This document shows positions 51,747 to 63,998 of a stretch of DNA of 64,000 nt, one piece after another (position 1 is the first letter of the stretch; each line of letters opens with the position of its first letter). The position numbers were made by a program, and so were the translations under genes. Source of the stretch: Leisingera methylohalidivorans DSM 14336 (GTDB taxonomy: Bacteria > Pseudomonadota > Alphaproteobacteria > Rhodobacterales > Rhodobacteraceae); NCBI RefSeq assembly GCF_000511355.1, contig NC_023135.1, forward strand, positions 131,462 through 195,461, written 5' to 3'. The notes under the pieces were generated by a model. The model saw only the letters and a list, made by a program, of their open reading frames with translations, had not been told where the DNA came from and did not search any database.

Positions 51747-54700
51747 ATGAACCAGGAAATCACCAACAACCCGTTCAACCCGCTGACGCCGCCCAAGGTC
51801 TTTGATGAAATCAAAGTCTCGCTGGCGTCGCCGGAACGGATCCTGTCGTGGTCCTATGGCGAAATCAAAAAGCCTGAGACCATCAACTATCGGACCTTCA
51901 AGCCCGAGCGCGACGGCCTGTTCTGCGCCCGCATCTTCGGCCCGATCAAAGACTACGAATGCCTCTGCGGCAAATACAAGCGGATGAAATACCGCGGCGT
52001 CGTCTGCGAAAAATGCGGCGTCGAAGTCACCCTGCAGAAAGTCCGCCGCGAGCGGATGGGCCACATCGAACTGGCCGCACCGGTTGCGCACATCTGGTTC
52101 CTGAAGTCGCTGCCGTCCCGCATCGGCCTGATGCTGGACATGACCCTGCGCGATCTGGAACGGGTTCTGTATTTTGAAAACTACGTTGTCATCGAGCCGG
52201 GCCTGACCGACCTCTCCTATGGTCAGATGATGACCGAAGAAGAGTATATGGACGCCCAGGATGCCTATGGCATGGACGCCTTCACCGCCAACATCGGCGC
52301 CGAAGCGATCCGTGACATGCTGGCCCAGATCGACCTGGAATCGGAAGCCGAAACGCTGCGCGCCGAACTGGCCGAAGCCACCGGCGAACTGAAGCCCAAG
52401 AAGATCATCAAGCGTCTGAAAGTCGTGGAATCCTTCCTCGAGTCGGGCAACCGTCCGGAATGGATGATCATGACCGTGATCCCGGTCATCCCGCCGGAAC
52501 TGCGTCCGCTGGTGCCGCTGGACGGCGGCCGCTTTGCGACCTCCGACCTGAACGACTTGTACCGCCGCGTGATCAACCGGAACAACCGTCTGAAGCGTCT
52601 GATCGAACTGCGCGCGCCCGACATCATCGTCCGCAACGAAAAGCGGATGCTGCAGGAGTCCGTTGACGCTCTGTTCGACAACGGCCGCCGCGGCCGCGTC
52701 ATCACCGGTGCCAACAAGCGTCCGCTGAAGTCGCTCTCCGACATGCTGAAAGGCAAGCAGGGCCGCTTCCGTCAGAACCTTCTGGGTAAGCGCGTCGACT
52801 TCTCCGGCCGTTCGGTGATTGTGACCGGTCCCGAGCTGAAGCTGCATCAGTGCGGCCTGCCCAAGAAGATGGCGCTCGAACTGTTCAAGCCCTTCATCTA
52901 TTCGCGTCTGGAGGCCAAAGGTCTGTCCAGCACCGTGAAACAGGCGAAGAAACTGGTCGAGAAAGAGCGCCCCGAAGTCTGGGACATCCTTGACGAGGTG
53001 ATCCGCGAACACCCGGTGATGCTGAACCGCGCACCGACGCTGCACCGTCTTGGCATCCAGGCGTTCGAACCCACGCTGATCGAAGGCAAGGCGATCCAGC
53101 TGCACCCGCTGGTCTGCTCGGCGTTCAACGCGGACTTCGACGGCGACCAGATGGCTGTGCACGTGCCGCTGAGCCTTGAGGCCCAGCTGGAAGCGCGCGT
53201 CCTGATGATGTCGACCAACAACGTTCTGTCGCCGGCCAACGGCGCACCGATCATTGTTCCTTCGCAGGATATGATTCTGGGTCTCTACTATGTGACTCTG
53301 GAACGCGAAGGCATGCCGGGCGAAGGCATGGTGTTCGGCTCGATCGAGGAAGTTCAGCACGCGCTGGACGCTGGTGTTGTGCACCTGCACACCAAGATCA
53401 CTGCCCGGATCACCCAGTTTGACGAGGAAGGCAACGAGGTCAAGTCGCGGTTTGAAACCACGCCGGGCCGTGTCCGTCTGGGCGCGTTGCTGCCGAAAAA
53501 CGTCAAAGCGCCGTTTGAACTGGTCAACCGCCTGCTGCGGAAGAAAGAAGTGCAGCAGGTCATCGACACCGTCTACCGCTACTGCGGCCAGAAAGAGTCG
53601 GTTATCTTCTGTGACCAGATCATGACCATGGGCTTCCGCGAAGCGTTCAAGGCGGGCATTTCGTTCGGCAAGGACGACATGGTGATCCCCGACACCAAAT
53701 GGACGCTGGTCGACGAGACCCGCGATCAGGTGAAGGACTTTGAACAGCAGTACATGGACGGCCTGATCACCCAGGGCGAAAAGTACAACAAAGTTGTCGA
53801 TGCCTGGTCCAAGTGTAACGACAAGGTCACCGACGCGATGATGGGCACCATCTCCGCAGACAAGCGCGACGAGGCTGGCGCCGTGATGGAACCGAACTCG
53901 GTTTACATGATGGCCCACTCCGGTGCGCGTGGCTCGGTTACCCAGATGAAGCAGCTGGGCGGCATGCGCGGCCTGATGGCCAAGCCGAACGGCGACATCA
54001 TCGAGACCCCGATCATCTCGAACTTCAAAGAAGGCCTGACCGTTCTCGAGTACTTCAACTCGACCCACGGTGCCCGTAAGGGTTTGTCCGATACCGCGCT
54101 TAAGACGGCGAACTCGGGTTACCTGACCCGCCGTCTGGTGGACGTGGCGCAGGACTGCATCGTGCGCGAGAATGATTGCGGCACCGAACGTGCGATCACT
54201 GCCGAAGCGGCTGTGAACGACGGTGAAGTTGTCGCCACCCTGGGCGAACGTCTTCTGGGCCGTGTGGCCGCAGACGACATCCTGCGTCCGGGCACCGAGG
54301 AAGTCATCATCGCAGCCGGCCAGCTGATCGACGAACGCATGGCGGACGCCGTGGAAGAGGCCGGCGTTCAGTCGACCCGTATCCGCTCGCCGCTGACCTG
54401 TGAGTCGGAAGAGGGCGTCTGCGCCATGTGCTACGGCCGTGACCTGGCGCGCGGCACCAAGGTGAACGAAGGCGAAGCGGTGGGTATCATCGCGGCGCAG
54501 TCGATCGGTGAACCGGGCACCCAGCTGACCATGCGGACTTTCCACATCGGCGGCGTTGCACAGGGCGGCCAGCAGTCGTTCCTGGAAGCGTCCCAGGAAG
54601 GCAAGATCGTCTTCGAGATGCCGCAGACCCTGGAGAACGCCAACGGCGAGACCCTGGTTGTGGGCCGCAACATGAAGCTGATCATCCAGGACGAGCACGG

Positions 54701-55991
54701 CGAAGAGCGGGCCAGCCACAAGCTGGGCTACGGCTCCAAGCTGTTCGTCAAGGAAGGCCAGAACGTTGCCCGCGGCGACAAGCTGTTCGAATGGGATCCC
54801 TATACCCTGCCGATCATCGCCGAGAAGCCGGGTACCGCCAAATACGTGGACCTGGTCTCGGGCCTGGCGGTCCGTGACGAGACCGACGAAGCCACCGGCA
54901 TGACCCAGAAGATCGTGATCGACTGGCGCACGGCTCCGAAAGGCTCGGATCTGAAACCGGAGATCATCCTGGTCGACAGCAACGGCGAGCCGATGCGCAA
55001 CGACCTGGGCAATCCGCTGACTTACCCGATGTCGGTGGATGCGATCCTCTCGGTCGAAGACGGCGAGCAGGTTGTGGCCGGCGACGTTGTCGCGCGGATC
55101 CCGCGTGAAGGCGCCAAGACCAAGGACATCACCGGTGGTCTGCCTCGCGTTGCGGAACTGTTCGAAGCCCGCCGTCCGAAAGACCACGCGATCATCGCCG
55201 AAATCGATGGTTACGTGCGCTTCGGCCGCGACTACAAGAACAAGCGCCGCATCGCGATTGAACCGTCGGACGAGACACGGGACCCCGTCGAATACATGGT
55301 GCCCAAGGGCAAGCACATTCCGGTTCAGGAAGGTGATTTTGTCCAGAAGGGCGACTACATCATGGACGGCAACCCGGCGCCGCATGACATCCTGTCCATC
55401 ATGGGTGTCGAGGCTCTGGCCAACTACATGATCGACGAGGTTCAGGACGTCTACCGCCTGCAGGGTGTGAAGATCAACGACAAGCACATCGAGGTGATCG
55501 TCCGCCAGATGCTGCAGAAGTGGGAGATCTCGGACTCCGGCGACACCACGCTGCTCAAAGGCGAACACGTGGACAAGCAGGAGTTTGACCAGGCCAACGA
55601 GAAATCGCTGGCCCGCGGCAAGCGTCCGGCGCAGGGCGAACCGATCCTGCTCGGCATCACCAAGGCGTCGCTGCAGACCCGCTCGTTCATCTCGGCGGCC
55701 TCCTTCCAGGAGACCACCCGCGTCCTCACCGAGGCTTCGGTGCAGGGCAAGAAGGACAAGCTGGTGGGTCTCAAGGAGAACGTCATCGTGGGCCGTCTGA
55801 TCCCGGCCGGCACCGGCGGCGCGACCCAGGCGGTGCGCGCCATTGCCCAGGGCCGCGACAACGTGGTTCTGGAAGCCCGCCGCGAAGAAGCCGAAGCCGC
55901 TGCAGCCCTGGCCGCACCGGTGATGGACGACGATGCGATGGGCGGCGACGATCTGGATATCCTGGTCGAAACCCCGGAAAGCCGCGACTAA
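51747..55991 (+). CDS. rpoC: RNA polymerase beta-prime subunit
   Basis: A 1414-residue catalytic subunit. The zinc-finger cysteines are C72, C74, C87 and C90 ([19 protein letters not shown]). The catalytic magnesium loop [12 protein letters not shown] has D463, D465 and D467. The second zinc site is in the [13 protein letters not shown] region. The trigger loop (about 930-950, [16 protein letters not shown]) is intact. It contains no intein and no large insertion beyond the usual alphaproteobacterial ones. It is followed by a very strong terminator. Confidence 0.98.
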   Translation: MNQEITNNPFNPLTPPKVFDEIKVSLASPERILSWSYGEIKKPETINYRTFKPERDGLFCARIFGPIKDYECLCGKYKRMKYRGVVCEKCGVEVTLQKVRRERMGHIELAAPVAHIWFLKSLPSRIGLMLDMTLRDLERVLYFENYVVIEPGLTDLSYGQMMTEEEYMDAQDAYGMDAFTANIGAEAIRDMLAQIDLESEAETLRAELAEATGELKPKKIIKRLKVVESFLESGNRPEWMIMTVIPVIPPELRPLVPLDGGRFATSDLNDLYRRVINRNNRLKRLIELRAPDIIVRNEKRMLQESVDALFDNGRRGRVITGANKRPLKSLSDMLKGKQGRFRQNLLGKRVDFSGRSVIVTGPELKLHQCGLPKKMALELFKPFIYSRLEAKGLSSTVKQAKKLVEKERPEVWDILDEVIREHPVMLNRAPTLHRLGIQAFEPTLIEGKAIQLHPLVCSAFNADFDGDQMAVHVPLSLEAQLEARVLMMSTNNVLSPANGAPIIVPSQDMILGLYYVTLEREGMPGEGMVFGSIEEVQHALDAGVVHLHTKITARITQFDEEGNEVKSRFETTPGRVRLGALLPKNVKAPFELVNRLLRKKEVQQVIDTVYRYCGQKESVIFCDQIMTMGFREAFKAGISFGKDDMVIPDTKWTLVDETRDQVKDFEQQYMDGLITQGEKYNKVVDAWSKCNDKVTDAMMGTISADKRDEAGAVMEPNSVYMMAHSGARGSVTQMKQLGGMRGLMAKPNGDIIETPIISNFKEGLTVLEYFNSTHGARKGLSDTALKTANSGYLTRRLVDVAQDCIVRENDCGTERAITAEAAVNDGEVVATLGERLLGRVAADDILRPGTEEVIIAAGQLIDERMADAVEEAGVQSTRIRSPLTCESEEGVCAMCYGRDLARGTKVNEGEAVGIIAAQSIGEPGTQLTMRTFHIGGVAQGGQQSFLEASQEGKIVFEMPQTLENANGETLVVGRNMKLIIQDEHGEERASHKLGYGSKLFVKEGQNVARGDKLFEWDPYTLPIIAEKPGTAKYVDLVSGLAVRDETDEATGMTQKIVIDWRTAPKGSDLKPEIILVDSNGEPMRNDLGNPLTYPMSVDAILSVEDGEQVVAGDVVARIPREGAKTKDITGGLPRVAELFEARRPKDHAIIAEIDGYVRFGRDYKNKRRIAIEPSDETRDPVEYMVPKGKHIPVQEGDFVQKGDYIMDGNPAPHDILSIMGVEALANYMIDEVQDVYRLQGVKINDKHIEVIVRQMLQKWEISDSGDTTLLKGEHVDKQEFDQANEKSLARGKRPAQGEPILLGITKASLQTRSFISAASFQETTRVLTEASVQGKKDKLVGLKENVIVGRLIPAGTGGATQAVRAIAQGRDNVVLEARREEAEAAAALAAPVMDDDAMGGDDLDILVETPESRD

Positions 55992-56011
55992 GCCACGGCA
56001 TATACCTTTAG

Positions 56012-56047
56012 AAAAAGCCCCCGCATGATTTCATGCGGGGGCTTTTT
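56012..56047 (+). terminator. Intrinsic terminator after rpoC
   Basis: AAAAAGCCCCCGCATG-ATTT-CATGCGGGGGCTTTTT: a 16-base-pair symmetric stem with terminal T-run, 21 bases past the rpoC stop. Confidence 0.95.
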
Positions 56048-56124
56048 CATATCCGCAACCGCGGGTATCGTTTGCCGGGTGAGGGATCAGGCCGGATCAC
56101 ACGGCCTGCAGGCAGGGGACAGGG

Positions 56125-56940
56125 ATGGATATCAGGCTGCGGATGATCGGATTGGTGCGGTTTTCCGTACTCAGCACCAATTACTACTCGGACCGGTTCA
56201 ACAGCCTGGAGGAGAAGGCGGAGCATCTGTTTTCGCCGGAGCGGATGGAACTGCGGTTCCGGCTGTTTGAGCATTTGTGCCTGCGCTCGCTGACACAGCA
56301 AAGCGACCCGAGTTTCCGGCTGATCGTTCTGACCTCCGAAGACCTGCCGGATCCCTATCTGGCGCGGCTCTTGGAGCTGACGGAACCCTACAGCAACATC
56401 TTCTGCCACGGCGCGGCTCCAGACGTGCACTATCAGCAGCTGAAGGGCGCCTTCAGCCTGGTGAATTTGCGGCGCGCCACCCATCACGTTCTGTTCCGGC
56501 TCGACGATGATGATGCTTTGGACCGGAATTTCGTCAAACGCACCAAGGCTTTTGCCCGCGGCATGATTCCGTTGCAGGGGGACGGGCAGACCCCGTTTAT
56601 CATTGCCCATAACCGCGGCCTGTATCTGGAAAAGACCGCCAATGGCGCAGAGCTCTATGATACCTGCGAGCGCGCGCCGCTCTCCACCGGCCTGTCGCTG
56701 GTTGCCCCGGCGGATCACACTTCCAACCCCTATGCGTTCAACCACCGTAAAATCGCGCAGCACTATAATACGTTTTCCGACATTTCGGTGCCCGCGTTCC
56801 TGCGGACCATTCACGGCGACAATAAATCTGATCCGGCACAGATCGGGCTGACCCGGAAATGGCGCGAAGATCAGCTCGAAAACGCGCTGAAGGAGCACTT
56901 CGGCTATACCGCCGCGCGCCTCAAGGCATTGCTGCCGTAA
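56125..56940 (+). CDS. Rhamnosyltransferase-like glycosyltransferase, copy A
   Basis: A 271-residue protein resembling putative rhamnosyltransferases of the DUF3118/PF11316 kind. The N-terminal MIGLVRFSVLSTNYYSDRF and SLTQQSDPSFRLIVLTSEDLPDPY, and the acidic metal-site block FRLDDDDALDRNFV with D127-D130, are visible. The same pattern (CLRQQTDPDFDLIMVIGD, RFDDDDAV) occurs in the convergent neighbour. It has no membrane helix. Sugar and acceptor are unknown. It sits after the rpoC terminator, so it is expected to have its own promoter. Confidence 0.8.
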   Translation: MDIRLRMIGLVRFSVLSTNYYSDRFNSLEEKAEHLFSPERMELRFRLFEHLCLRSLTQQSDPSFRLIVLTSEDLPDPYLARLLELTEPYSNIFCHGAAPDVHYQQLKGAFSLVNLRRATHHVLFRLDDDDALDRNFVKRTKAFARGMIPLQGDGQTPFIIAHNRGLYLEKTANGAELYDTCERAPLSTGLSLVAPADHTSNPYAFNHRKIAQHYNTFSDISVPAFLRTIHGDNKSDPAQIGLTRKWREDQLENALKEHFGYTAARLKALLP

Positions 56941-56963
56941 CTTCCGGCCGGGCCGCGGGCGGG

Positions 56964-57770
56964 TTACCGCGGCTTGAACGCCGCGCGCACCTTGGCTGCC
57001 CGCAGACCAAAGACCGCCGCGAATTCAAGCTCCTGCTCGGCGGTCAGGGGCGCGACGTCAACCGCTGCCGCGCCGCCTTGCCGGGAATCGTTGAACTGGT
57101 TGTGGCTGCGGACCCACATGGGGGCGTCGGTTATGGTGACAGACGGCATGTGATGGTGAATACGGTGATGGGCAAAGTTCATGATCGTTTTGCGGCTGCC
57201 CGCCGCCACATACATGCCGAGGGCCGCCGTGAAATAGGGCCGGACAACCGGCGCAGCTGAAATTCCGTCCGGGCCGAATTCCGCTATGTAGCCGCGGTTG
57301 AAATCAATCGCGGCTGCGGCGGATTTGGCAAACAGCTTGGCGCAGTCCTTTGCGGTATCCCGCAGACGCTCGACAAAGTCCGTTGCCACCGCGTCATCAT
57401 CGTCGAACCTGAACTGCAGGCAGGGCTGGCCCGGTTTTCGCCGCGCACCGTTCAGAAGATCCTTCATCACCTCGCGATGCTTGCGCGGCGGTTCGGCGCA
57501 AAGCCGGACTTGCGGCATGTCTGAGATCAGATCGTGCAGCCGGTCGCGGTAGACCTGGGGCAGGCTGTCGCCAATCACCATGATCAGGTCAAAATCCGGA
57601 TCGGTCTGTTGGCGAAGGCAGGGCAGGGCGACGGTTTCCAGCAGCCGGAACCGCTCCTCCATCCGGGCGTCGGCATAAAGATAGGCCATGCGCTCTTCGA
57701 TTGTTTCGTGCTCCACCTGAAACCCGCCGATCGCCGGGTAGGAAAACCGGCACAATCCGATGACTTGCAT
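56964..57770 (-). CDS. Rhamnosyltransferase-like glycosyltransferase, copy B
   Basis: A 268-residue paralogue of the convergent gene, transcribed leftward. It begins MQVIGLCRFSYPAIGGFQVE, has the shared CLRQQTDPDFDLIMVIGDSLPQVY block, and RFDDDDAVATDFV with D123-D126. The C-terminus is HHRIHHHMPSVTITDAPMWVRSHNQFNDSR, with the HHRIHHHMPS/NHRKIAQHYN region differing from copy A. I chose the ATG at 57770; longer reading frame upstream is not homologous. The two genes end 23 bases apart, facing each other, which suggests duplication with inversion or two independent insertions. Confidence 0.8.
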   Translation of the reverse strand: MQVIGLCRFSYPAIGGFQVEHETIEERMAYLYADARMEERFRLLETVALPCLRQQTDPDFDLIMVIGDSLPQVYRDRLHDLISDMPQVRLCAEPPRKHREVMKDLLNGARRKPGQPCLQFRFDDDDAVATDFVERLRDTAKDCAKLFAKSAAAAIDFNRGYIAEFGPDGISAAPVVRPYFTAALGMYVAAGSRKTIMNFAHHRIHHHMPSVTITDAPMWVRSHNQFNDSRQGGAAAVDVAPLTAEQELEFAAVFGLRAAKVRAAFKPR

Positions 57771-58181
57771 TCTGAAATCCGTCTTATATGAACAGGTTGC
57801 CGCAGCGACTATGGCGGCCTGCCTTGCCGCCGGCAAGGGGCTGCAAAGGGCCGGCACTGGAAGGGCAGGCCGCCCGGAACGCAATCTGCCGCCGCAGAGC
57901 GCCCAAGGCCGGCGCCGGCCGCTGTTGACAACCTGCGCGACTCCCCATATACGCGCGCTTATCCGGCACCCGGAGTGTATTCTTCGAAAGCCGAATTCAA
58001 AATTGCAGTGGCTCAAGGCTTGGGCACTTTTACCACCCGGGCCCTCTGTAACCTCACCGCGTCGTCTCACCTCGGAATGGGAGCGATTGCGGTTTTTGCG
58101 CTTGTGGACGCACAAGTGCAGCGAAATCACCCGCACGCGCCGGCGTGCATGACAGTGTTGCAAAACGGGGAATAAACCGGA
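57771..58181. promoter_or_regulatory. Upstream region of the str operon
   Basis: 411 bases with no gene I can support between the glycosyltransferase and rpsL. It holds the rpsL promoter and must also hold the leftward glycosyltransferase promoter. After position 57953 a leader of about 230 bases precedes the rpsL start. Confidence 0.5.
57925..57953 (+). promoter_or_regulatory. Candidate promoter of the rpsL operon
   Basis: A perfect TTGACA (57925-57930) and TATACG (57948-57953) are 17 bases apart. The match is strong, consistent with a highly expressed ribosomal operon. Confidence 0.7.
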
Positions 58182-58553
58182 ATGCCAACGATCCAGCAGC
58201 TGATCCGCAAGCCGCGTCAGCCGAAAGTTAAACGCTCGAAGTCCATGCACCTGGAACAGTGCCCGCAGAAACGCGGCGTCTGCACCCGTGTGTATACAAC
58301 CACTCCGAAGAAGCCGAACTCCGCTATGCGGAAAGTTGCGAAGGTCCGCCTGACCAACGGTTTCGAAGTGATCTCCTACATCCCCGGTGAAAGCCACAAC
58401 CTTCAGGAGCACTCTGTGGTTCTGATCCGCGGCGGCCGTGTAAAAGACCTTCCGGGTGTCCGTTACCACATCCTGCGCGGTGTTCTGGATACCCAGGGCG
58501 TTAAAGACCGTAAGCAGCGTCGTTCGAAGTACGGCGCGAAGCGTCCTAAGTAA
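58182..58553 (+). CDS. rpsL: 30S ribosomal protein S12
   Basis: A 123-residue decoding-site protein. [52 protein letters not shown] with the streptomycin-relevant lysine in TPKKPNS, and [16 protein letters not shown] (the second such site) are all standard. First gene of the str operon with rpsG, fusA and tuf. Confidence 0.98.
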   Translation: MPTIQQLIRKPRQPKVKRSKSMHLEQCPQKRGVCTRVYTTTPKKPNSAMRKVAKVRLTNGFEVISYIPGESHNLQEHSVVLIRGGRVKDLPGVRYHILRGVLDTQGVKDRKQRRSKYGAKRPK

Positions 58554-59039
<486 letters not shown>

Positions 59040-59057
59040 GCCGGAGGACCTAGACCT

Positions 59058-61178
59058 ATGGCACGCGAATATCCGCTCGAACTATACCGTAACTTCGGTA
59101 TCATGGCGCACATCGACGCAGGTAAAACCACCTGCTCCGAGCGCATCCTGTTCTACACCGGCAAATCCCACAACATCGGTGAGGTGCACGACGGTGCAGC
59201 CACCATGGACTGGATGGAGCAGGAGCAGGAACGCGGTATCACCATCACCTCGGCTGCGACCACCACCTTCTGGGAACGCACCGAAGACGGCGAAACCGCT
59301 GACTCGCCCAAGCACCGCCTGAACATCATCGACACCCCCGGTCACGTTGACTTCACCATCGAAGTTGAACGCTCGCTGGCGGTTCTCGACGGTGCAGTCT
59401 GTGTTCTGGACGCCAACGCCGGTGTTGAGCCGCAGACCGAAACCGTGTGGCGTCAGGCTGACCGCTACAAGGTTCCGCGCATGGTGTTCGTCAACAAGAT
59501 GGACAAAATCGGCGCTGACTTCTTCAACTGCGTCAACATGATCGAAGACCGCACCGGCGCCCGCGCGGTTCCGGTTGGTATTCCGATCGGCGCCGAGACC
59601 GAGCTGGAAGGCCTGGTTGACCTGGTCAACATGGAAGAATGGCTGTGGCAGGGCGAAGACCTTGGCGCATCGTGGATCAAAGCACCGATCCGCGACAGCC
59701 TGAAAGACATGGCTGACGAATGGCGCGCCAAGATGATCGAAGCGGCCGTCGAAATGGACGACGCGGCGATGGAAAACTACCTGATGGATGGCGCAGAGCC
59801 TGACGTCGCGACGCTGCGCTCGCTGCTTCGCAAAGGGTGCCTGTCGCTGTCCTTCGTTCCGGTTCTGGGCGGCTCCGCGTTCAAGAACAAAGGCGTTCAG
59901 CCGCTTCTCAACGCCGTGATCGACTACCTGCCCAGCCCGCTGGACGTTGTTGATTACATGGGCTTCAAACCCGGTGACGAGACCGAGACCCGTGACATCC
60001 CCCGCCGTGCGGACGATGACATGGCGTTCTCCGGCCTGGCGTTCAAAATCATGAACGACCCCTTCGTCGGCTCGCTGACCTTCACCCGCATCTACTCGGG
60101 CGTCCTGAACAAGGGCGACACGCTCTTGAACTCGACCAAGGGTAAAAAAGAGCGTGTAGGCCGGATGATGATGATGCACTCGAACAACCGTGAGGAAATC
60201 ACGGAAGCGTTCGCGGGCGACATCATCGCGCTGGCAGGTCTGAAAGACACCACCACCGGCGACACCCTCTGTGCCGTCAACGATCCGGTAGTTCTGGAAA
60301 CCATGACCTTCCCGGATCCGGTGATCGAGATCGCGGTTGAGCCCAAGACCAAGGCCGACCAGGAGAAAATGTCCCAGGGTCTGCAGCGTCTTGCTGCCGA
60401 AGATCCGTCCTTCCGCGTGGAGACCGACATCGAGTCCGGTCAGACCATCATGAAGGGCATGGGCGAACTTCACCTGGACATCCTGGTTGACCGTCTGAAG
60501 CGCGAGTTCAAGGTCGAAGCCAACATCGGCGCGCCGCAGGTGGCCTACCGCGAGACCATCTCCAAAGAGGTCGAGCATTCCTACACCCACAAGAAACAGT
60601 CGGGTGGTTCGGGCCAGTTCGCCGAGGTGAAACTGATCATCTCGCCGACAGAGCCGGGCGAAGGCTACTCCTTCGAATCCCGTATCGTCGGCGGTGCGGT
60701 TCCGAAGGAATACATCCCGGGCGTCGAAAAAGGCATCAAGTCCGTCATGGACAGCGGCCCGCTGGCCGGCTTCCCCGTGATCGACTTCAAGGTTGCCCTG
60801 ATCGACGGTAAGTTCCACGATGTGGACTCCTCGGTTCTGGCCTTTGAAATCGCGGCCCGCATGGGCATGCGGGAAGGCATGCGCAAAGCTGGTGCGAAAC
60901 TGCTCGAGCCGGTGATGAAAGTCGAAGTGATCACCCCGGAAGACTACACCGGCGGTATCATCGGCGATCTGACCTCGCGCCGCGGCCAGGTGTCCGGCCA
61001 GGAGAACCGCGGCAACGCAATCGCGATCGACGCGTTTGTGCCGCTGGCGAACATGTTCGGCTACATCAACACGCTGCGTTCGATGAGCTCGGGCCGCGCC
61101 CAGTTCACCATGCAGTTCGACCATTACGAACCGGTTCCGCAGAACATCTCGGAAGAGATCCAGGCGAAATTCGCGTAA
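59058..61178 (+). CDS. fusA: Elongation factor G
   Basis: Translocase GTPase of 706 residues. G1 is AHIDAGKTT, then [26 protein letters not shown] and the domain IV/V blocks ([28 protein letters not shown] and [27 protein letters not shown]). No frameshift or unusual feature. It lies between rpsG and tuf copy 2 in the canonical str operon order. Confidence 0.98.
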   Translation: MAREYPLELYRNFGIMAHIDAGKTTCSERILFYTGKSHNIGEVHDGAATMDWMEQEQERGITITSAATTTFWERTEDGETADSPKHRLNIIDTPGHVDFTIEVERSLAVLDGAVCVLDANAGVEPQTETVWRQADRYKVPRMVFVNKMDKIGADFFNCVNMIEDRTGARAVPVGIPIGAETELEGLVDLVNMEEWLWQGEDLGASWIKAPIRDSLKDMADEWRAKMIEAAVEMDDAAMENYLMDGAEPDVATLRSLLRKGCLSLSFVPVLGGSAFKNKGVQPLLNAVIDYLPSPLDVVDYMGFKPGDETETRDIPRRADDDMAFSGLAFKIMNDPFVGSLTFTRIYSGVLNKGDTLLNSTKGKKERVGRMMMMHSNNREEITEAFAGDIIALAGLKDTTTGDTLCAVNDPVVLETMTFPDPVIEIAVEPKTKADQEKMSQGLQRLAAEDPSFRVETDIESGQTIMKGMGELHLDILVDRLKREFKVEANIGAPQVAYRETISKEVEHSYTHKKQSGGSGQFAEVKLIISPTEPGEGYSFESRIVGGAVPKEYIPGVEKGIKSVMDSGPLAGFPVIDFKVALIDGKFHDVDSSVLAFEIAARMGMREGMRKAGAKLLEPVMKVEVITPEDYTGGIIGDLTSRRGQVSGQENRGNAIAIDAFVPLANMFGYINTLRSMSSGRAQFTMQFDHYEPVPQNISEEIQAKFA

Positions 61179-61242
61179 GCGTCATGAAAATTGAGGGGTT
61201 CGCGTCCGCTGCGGGCTCCTCTCGAAACTATAGGAGGCCACC

Positions 61243-62418
<1,176 letters not shown>

Positions 62419-62560
62419 TGATTTTGGAACCCACGCGGTTCTGAAAAATAGAAAGGGCCTCCTTCGGGAGGCCCTTTTGCATTGCAGCCGCCGCCTCCCT
62501 CGCAGGCAAGCGGTGCTCAGGTGGTTTGGGACTGCGGGTATTCGCTGTCCCGCCCCGCCG
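62419..62560. repeat. Duplicated tuf 3' flank with a relic of the acyltransferase gene end
   Basis: These 142 bases equal the bases after tuf copy 1 (39160-39301). In copy 1 positions 39258-39301 code the last 14 codons of the reverse-strand DUF374 acyltransferase, including its stop. At 62517-62560 the same 14 codons are present, but the reading frame upstream has no acyltransferase sequence, so this is a relic of the neighbouring gene carried with tuf. Confidence 0.92.
62452..62478 (+). terminator. Terminator after tuf copy 2
   Basis: AAAGGGCCTCC-TTCG-GGAGGCCCTTTT, identical to the element after tuf copy 1. It ends the str operon before the S10 operon. Confidence 0.9.
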
Positions 62561-62812
62561 GGCTGGCGCTTTGGAGGATGCCGTGACAAACTTGGACCGG
62601 GGAACTGCATTGCAGGGATAGACCGGCCTGCTCGAGTGTTTCAACGCCACCCCGCGGACAGGCGCCCGCCCTTCTTTGGTATCCTTGACCTGAAGCCAGG
62701 ACATTCGGGGGCAGGGCGCGCAATCCCCCCCTTTTAACTTTTTCCTTCCAAAGCCTAACAAACCCCAAAACCACCGCTCGCCCCAAACGCAACCGTTTCG
62801 GTGCGAAACCCC

Positions 62813-62841
62813 TTGCCAGACTGCCGCAGCAGGCGTATAGC
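62813..62841 (+). promoter_or_regulatory. Candidate promoter of the S10 operon
   Basis: TTGCCA (62813-62818) and TATAGC (62836-62841) are separated by 17 bases, 119 bases before the rpsJ start. Confidence 0.6.
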
Positions 62842-62867
62842 GCGCAGGTTCGCTCTGTGCGGATAGA

Positions 62868-62889
62868 GGCGGGGTGATTCCCGCCTTTT
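62868..62889 (+). promoter_or_regulatory. Leader hairpin with T-run in the S10 operon
   Basis: GGCGGG-GTGATT-CCCGCC followed by TTTT, 27 bases downstream of the candidate promoter and about 70 bases before rpsJ. It has the form of a short intrinsic terminator, so it may attenuate the operon, as L4 does through the S10 leader in enterobacteria. Whether the same protein acts here is not known. Confidence 0.55.
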
Positions 62890-62960
62890 GGGTTCGATGA
62901 GGGTTCGCGATGGTCGCTGGCCCTCCTCTCAACCTCAACGCCTCAATAAAGGCAGATGTA

Positions 62961-63275
62961 ATGCAAAGCCAAAACATTCGCATTCGGCTGAAGGCATTCG
63001 ATTACCGCGTTCTGGATGCCAGCACGCAGGAAATCGTCAACACAGCCAAGCGCACCGGCGCTCAGGTTCGTGGCCCGATCCCGATGCCGAACAAGATCGA
63101 GAAATTCACTGTTCTGCGTGGCCCCCACGTTGACAAGAAATCGCGCGACCAGTTCGAAATCCGGACCCACAAGCGCCTGCTCGACATCGTTGATCCGACC
63201 CCCCAGACCGTGGACGCGCTGATGAAGCTCGACCTCGCCGCTGGTGTGGACGTCGAAATCAAGCTGCAGTCGTAA
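62961..63275 (+). CDS. rpsJ: 30S ribosomal protein S10
   Basis: A 104-residue protein, also NusE in transcription antitermination. It has [62 protein letters not shown] and the C-terminal [13 protein letters not shown]. The ATG at 62961 is chosen over an upstream in-frame ATG at 62910, as 102-105 residues is the family length. First gene of the S10 operon, followed after 18 bases by rplC. Confidence 0.97.
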   Translation: MQSQNIRIRLKAFDYRVLDASTQEIVNTAKRTGAQVRGPIPMPNKIEKFTVLRGPHVDKKSRDQFEIRTHKRLLDIVDPTPQTVDALMKLDLAAGVDVEIKLQS

Positions 63276-63293
63276 GATCGGAGGGTAATGAAT

Positions 63294-63998
63294 ATGCGCT
63301 CTGGTATTATCGCAAAGAAAGTCGGCATGACCCGGCTGTTCCTGGAAGACGGCAAGCAGATCCCTGTGACCGTTCTGTCGCTGGACGGCCTGCAGGTTGT
63401 TGCGCAGCGCACCGATGACAAAGACGGCTACACCGCCGTTCAGCTCGGTGCTGGTTCCGCCAAGGCAAAGCGCACGTCGCAAGCCATGCGCGGCCACTTC
63501 GCCGCTGCCAAGGTTGCGCCGAAGCGGAAGCTCGTGGAATTCCGTGTGCCCGCAGACGCCCTGATCGAAGTCGGCGCCGAGATTTCGGCCGAACACTTCC
63601 TGGCTGGCCAGAAAGTGGACGTCACCGGCACCTCGATCGGTAAAGGTTTCGCCGGTGCCATGAAGCGGCACAACTTCGGCGGCCTGCGTGCGACACACGG
63701 TGTGTCGATCTCGCACCGTTCGCACGGCTCCACCGGTCAGTGTCAGGATCCGGGCAAAGTCTTCAAAGGCAAAAAGATGGCCGGCCACATGGGCGCAGCC
63801 CGCGTGACCACCCAGAACCTGGAAGTGGTGAAAACCGACGCCGACCGCGGCCTGGTCTTCATCAAGGGCGCCGTTCCCGGCCCGAAATCCGGCTGGGTTA
63901 CCGTCAAGGACGCCGTGAAGAAGAAAGCCCCCGAGGGTCTGCCTTTCCCGGCCGCTCTGAAAACTGCGGAAGCTCCCGCGGAAGGTGGTGAAGCATGA
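63294..63998 (+). CDS. rplC: 50S ribosomal protein L3
   Basis: Early 23S rRNA-binding protein near the peptidyl-transferase centre. The 234-residue form starts [27 protein letters not shown] site fits the ATG at 63294 (eight bases) better than the one at 63288. [49 protein letters not shown] is the signature region, quoted in part. The gene ends at 63998 and overlaps the next start by four bases (ATGA). Confidence 0.96.
   Translation: MRSGIIAKKVGMTRLFLEDGKQIPVTVLSLDGLQVVAQRTDDKDGYTAVQLGAGSAKAKRTSQAMRGHFAAAKVAPKRKLVEFRVPADALIEVGAEISAEHFLAGQKVDVTGTSIGKGFAGAMKRHNFGGLRATHGVSISHRSHGSTGQCQDPGKVFKGKKMAGHMGAARVTTQNLEVVKTDADRGLVFIKGAVPGPKSGWVTVKDAVKKKAPEGLPFPAALKTAEAPAEGGEA

Larger units (their letters stand above)
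62561..62960. promoter_or_regulatory. S10 operon upstream region and leader
   Basis: 400 bases without a gene I can support. It contains a promoter and a leader hairpin listed separately. The first 200 bases show no recognisable feature other than T/C-rich tracts (CCCCCCCTTTTAACTTTTTCC at about 62727-62747). Confidence 0.5.

Noticed and set aside
51708..55568. 1286-codon open frame opposite rpoC, and similar long antisense frames opposite rpoB, fusA, tuf and parC
   Set aside because: They are shadows: high GC at third codon positions removes stops on the other strand. The translations are rich in H, V, D, Q and R and lack family patterns, and the sense genes are certain.
51747..55991. Possible intein or split in rpoC/rpoB
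   Set aside because: Both genes are open throughout, with continuous conserved blocks and typical lengths.
57760..58152. 130-codon forward frame before rpsL
   Set aside because: It begins inside the reverse-strand glycosyltransferase start region, has arginine/proline-rich sequence without a family and covers the rpsL promoter.
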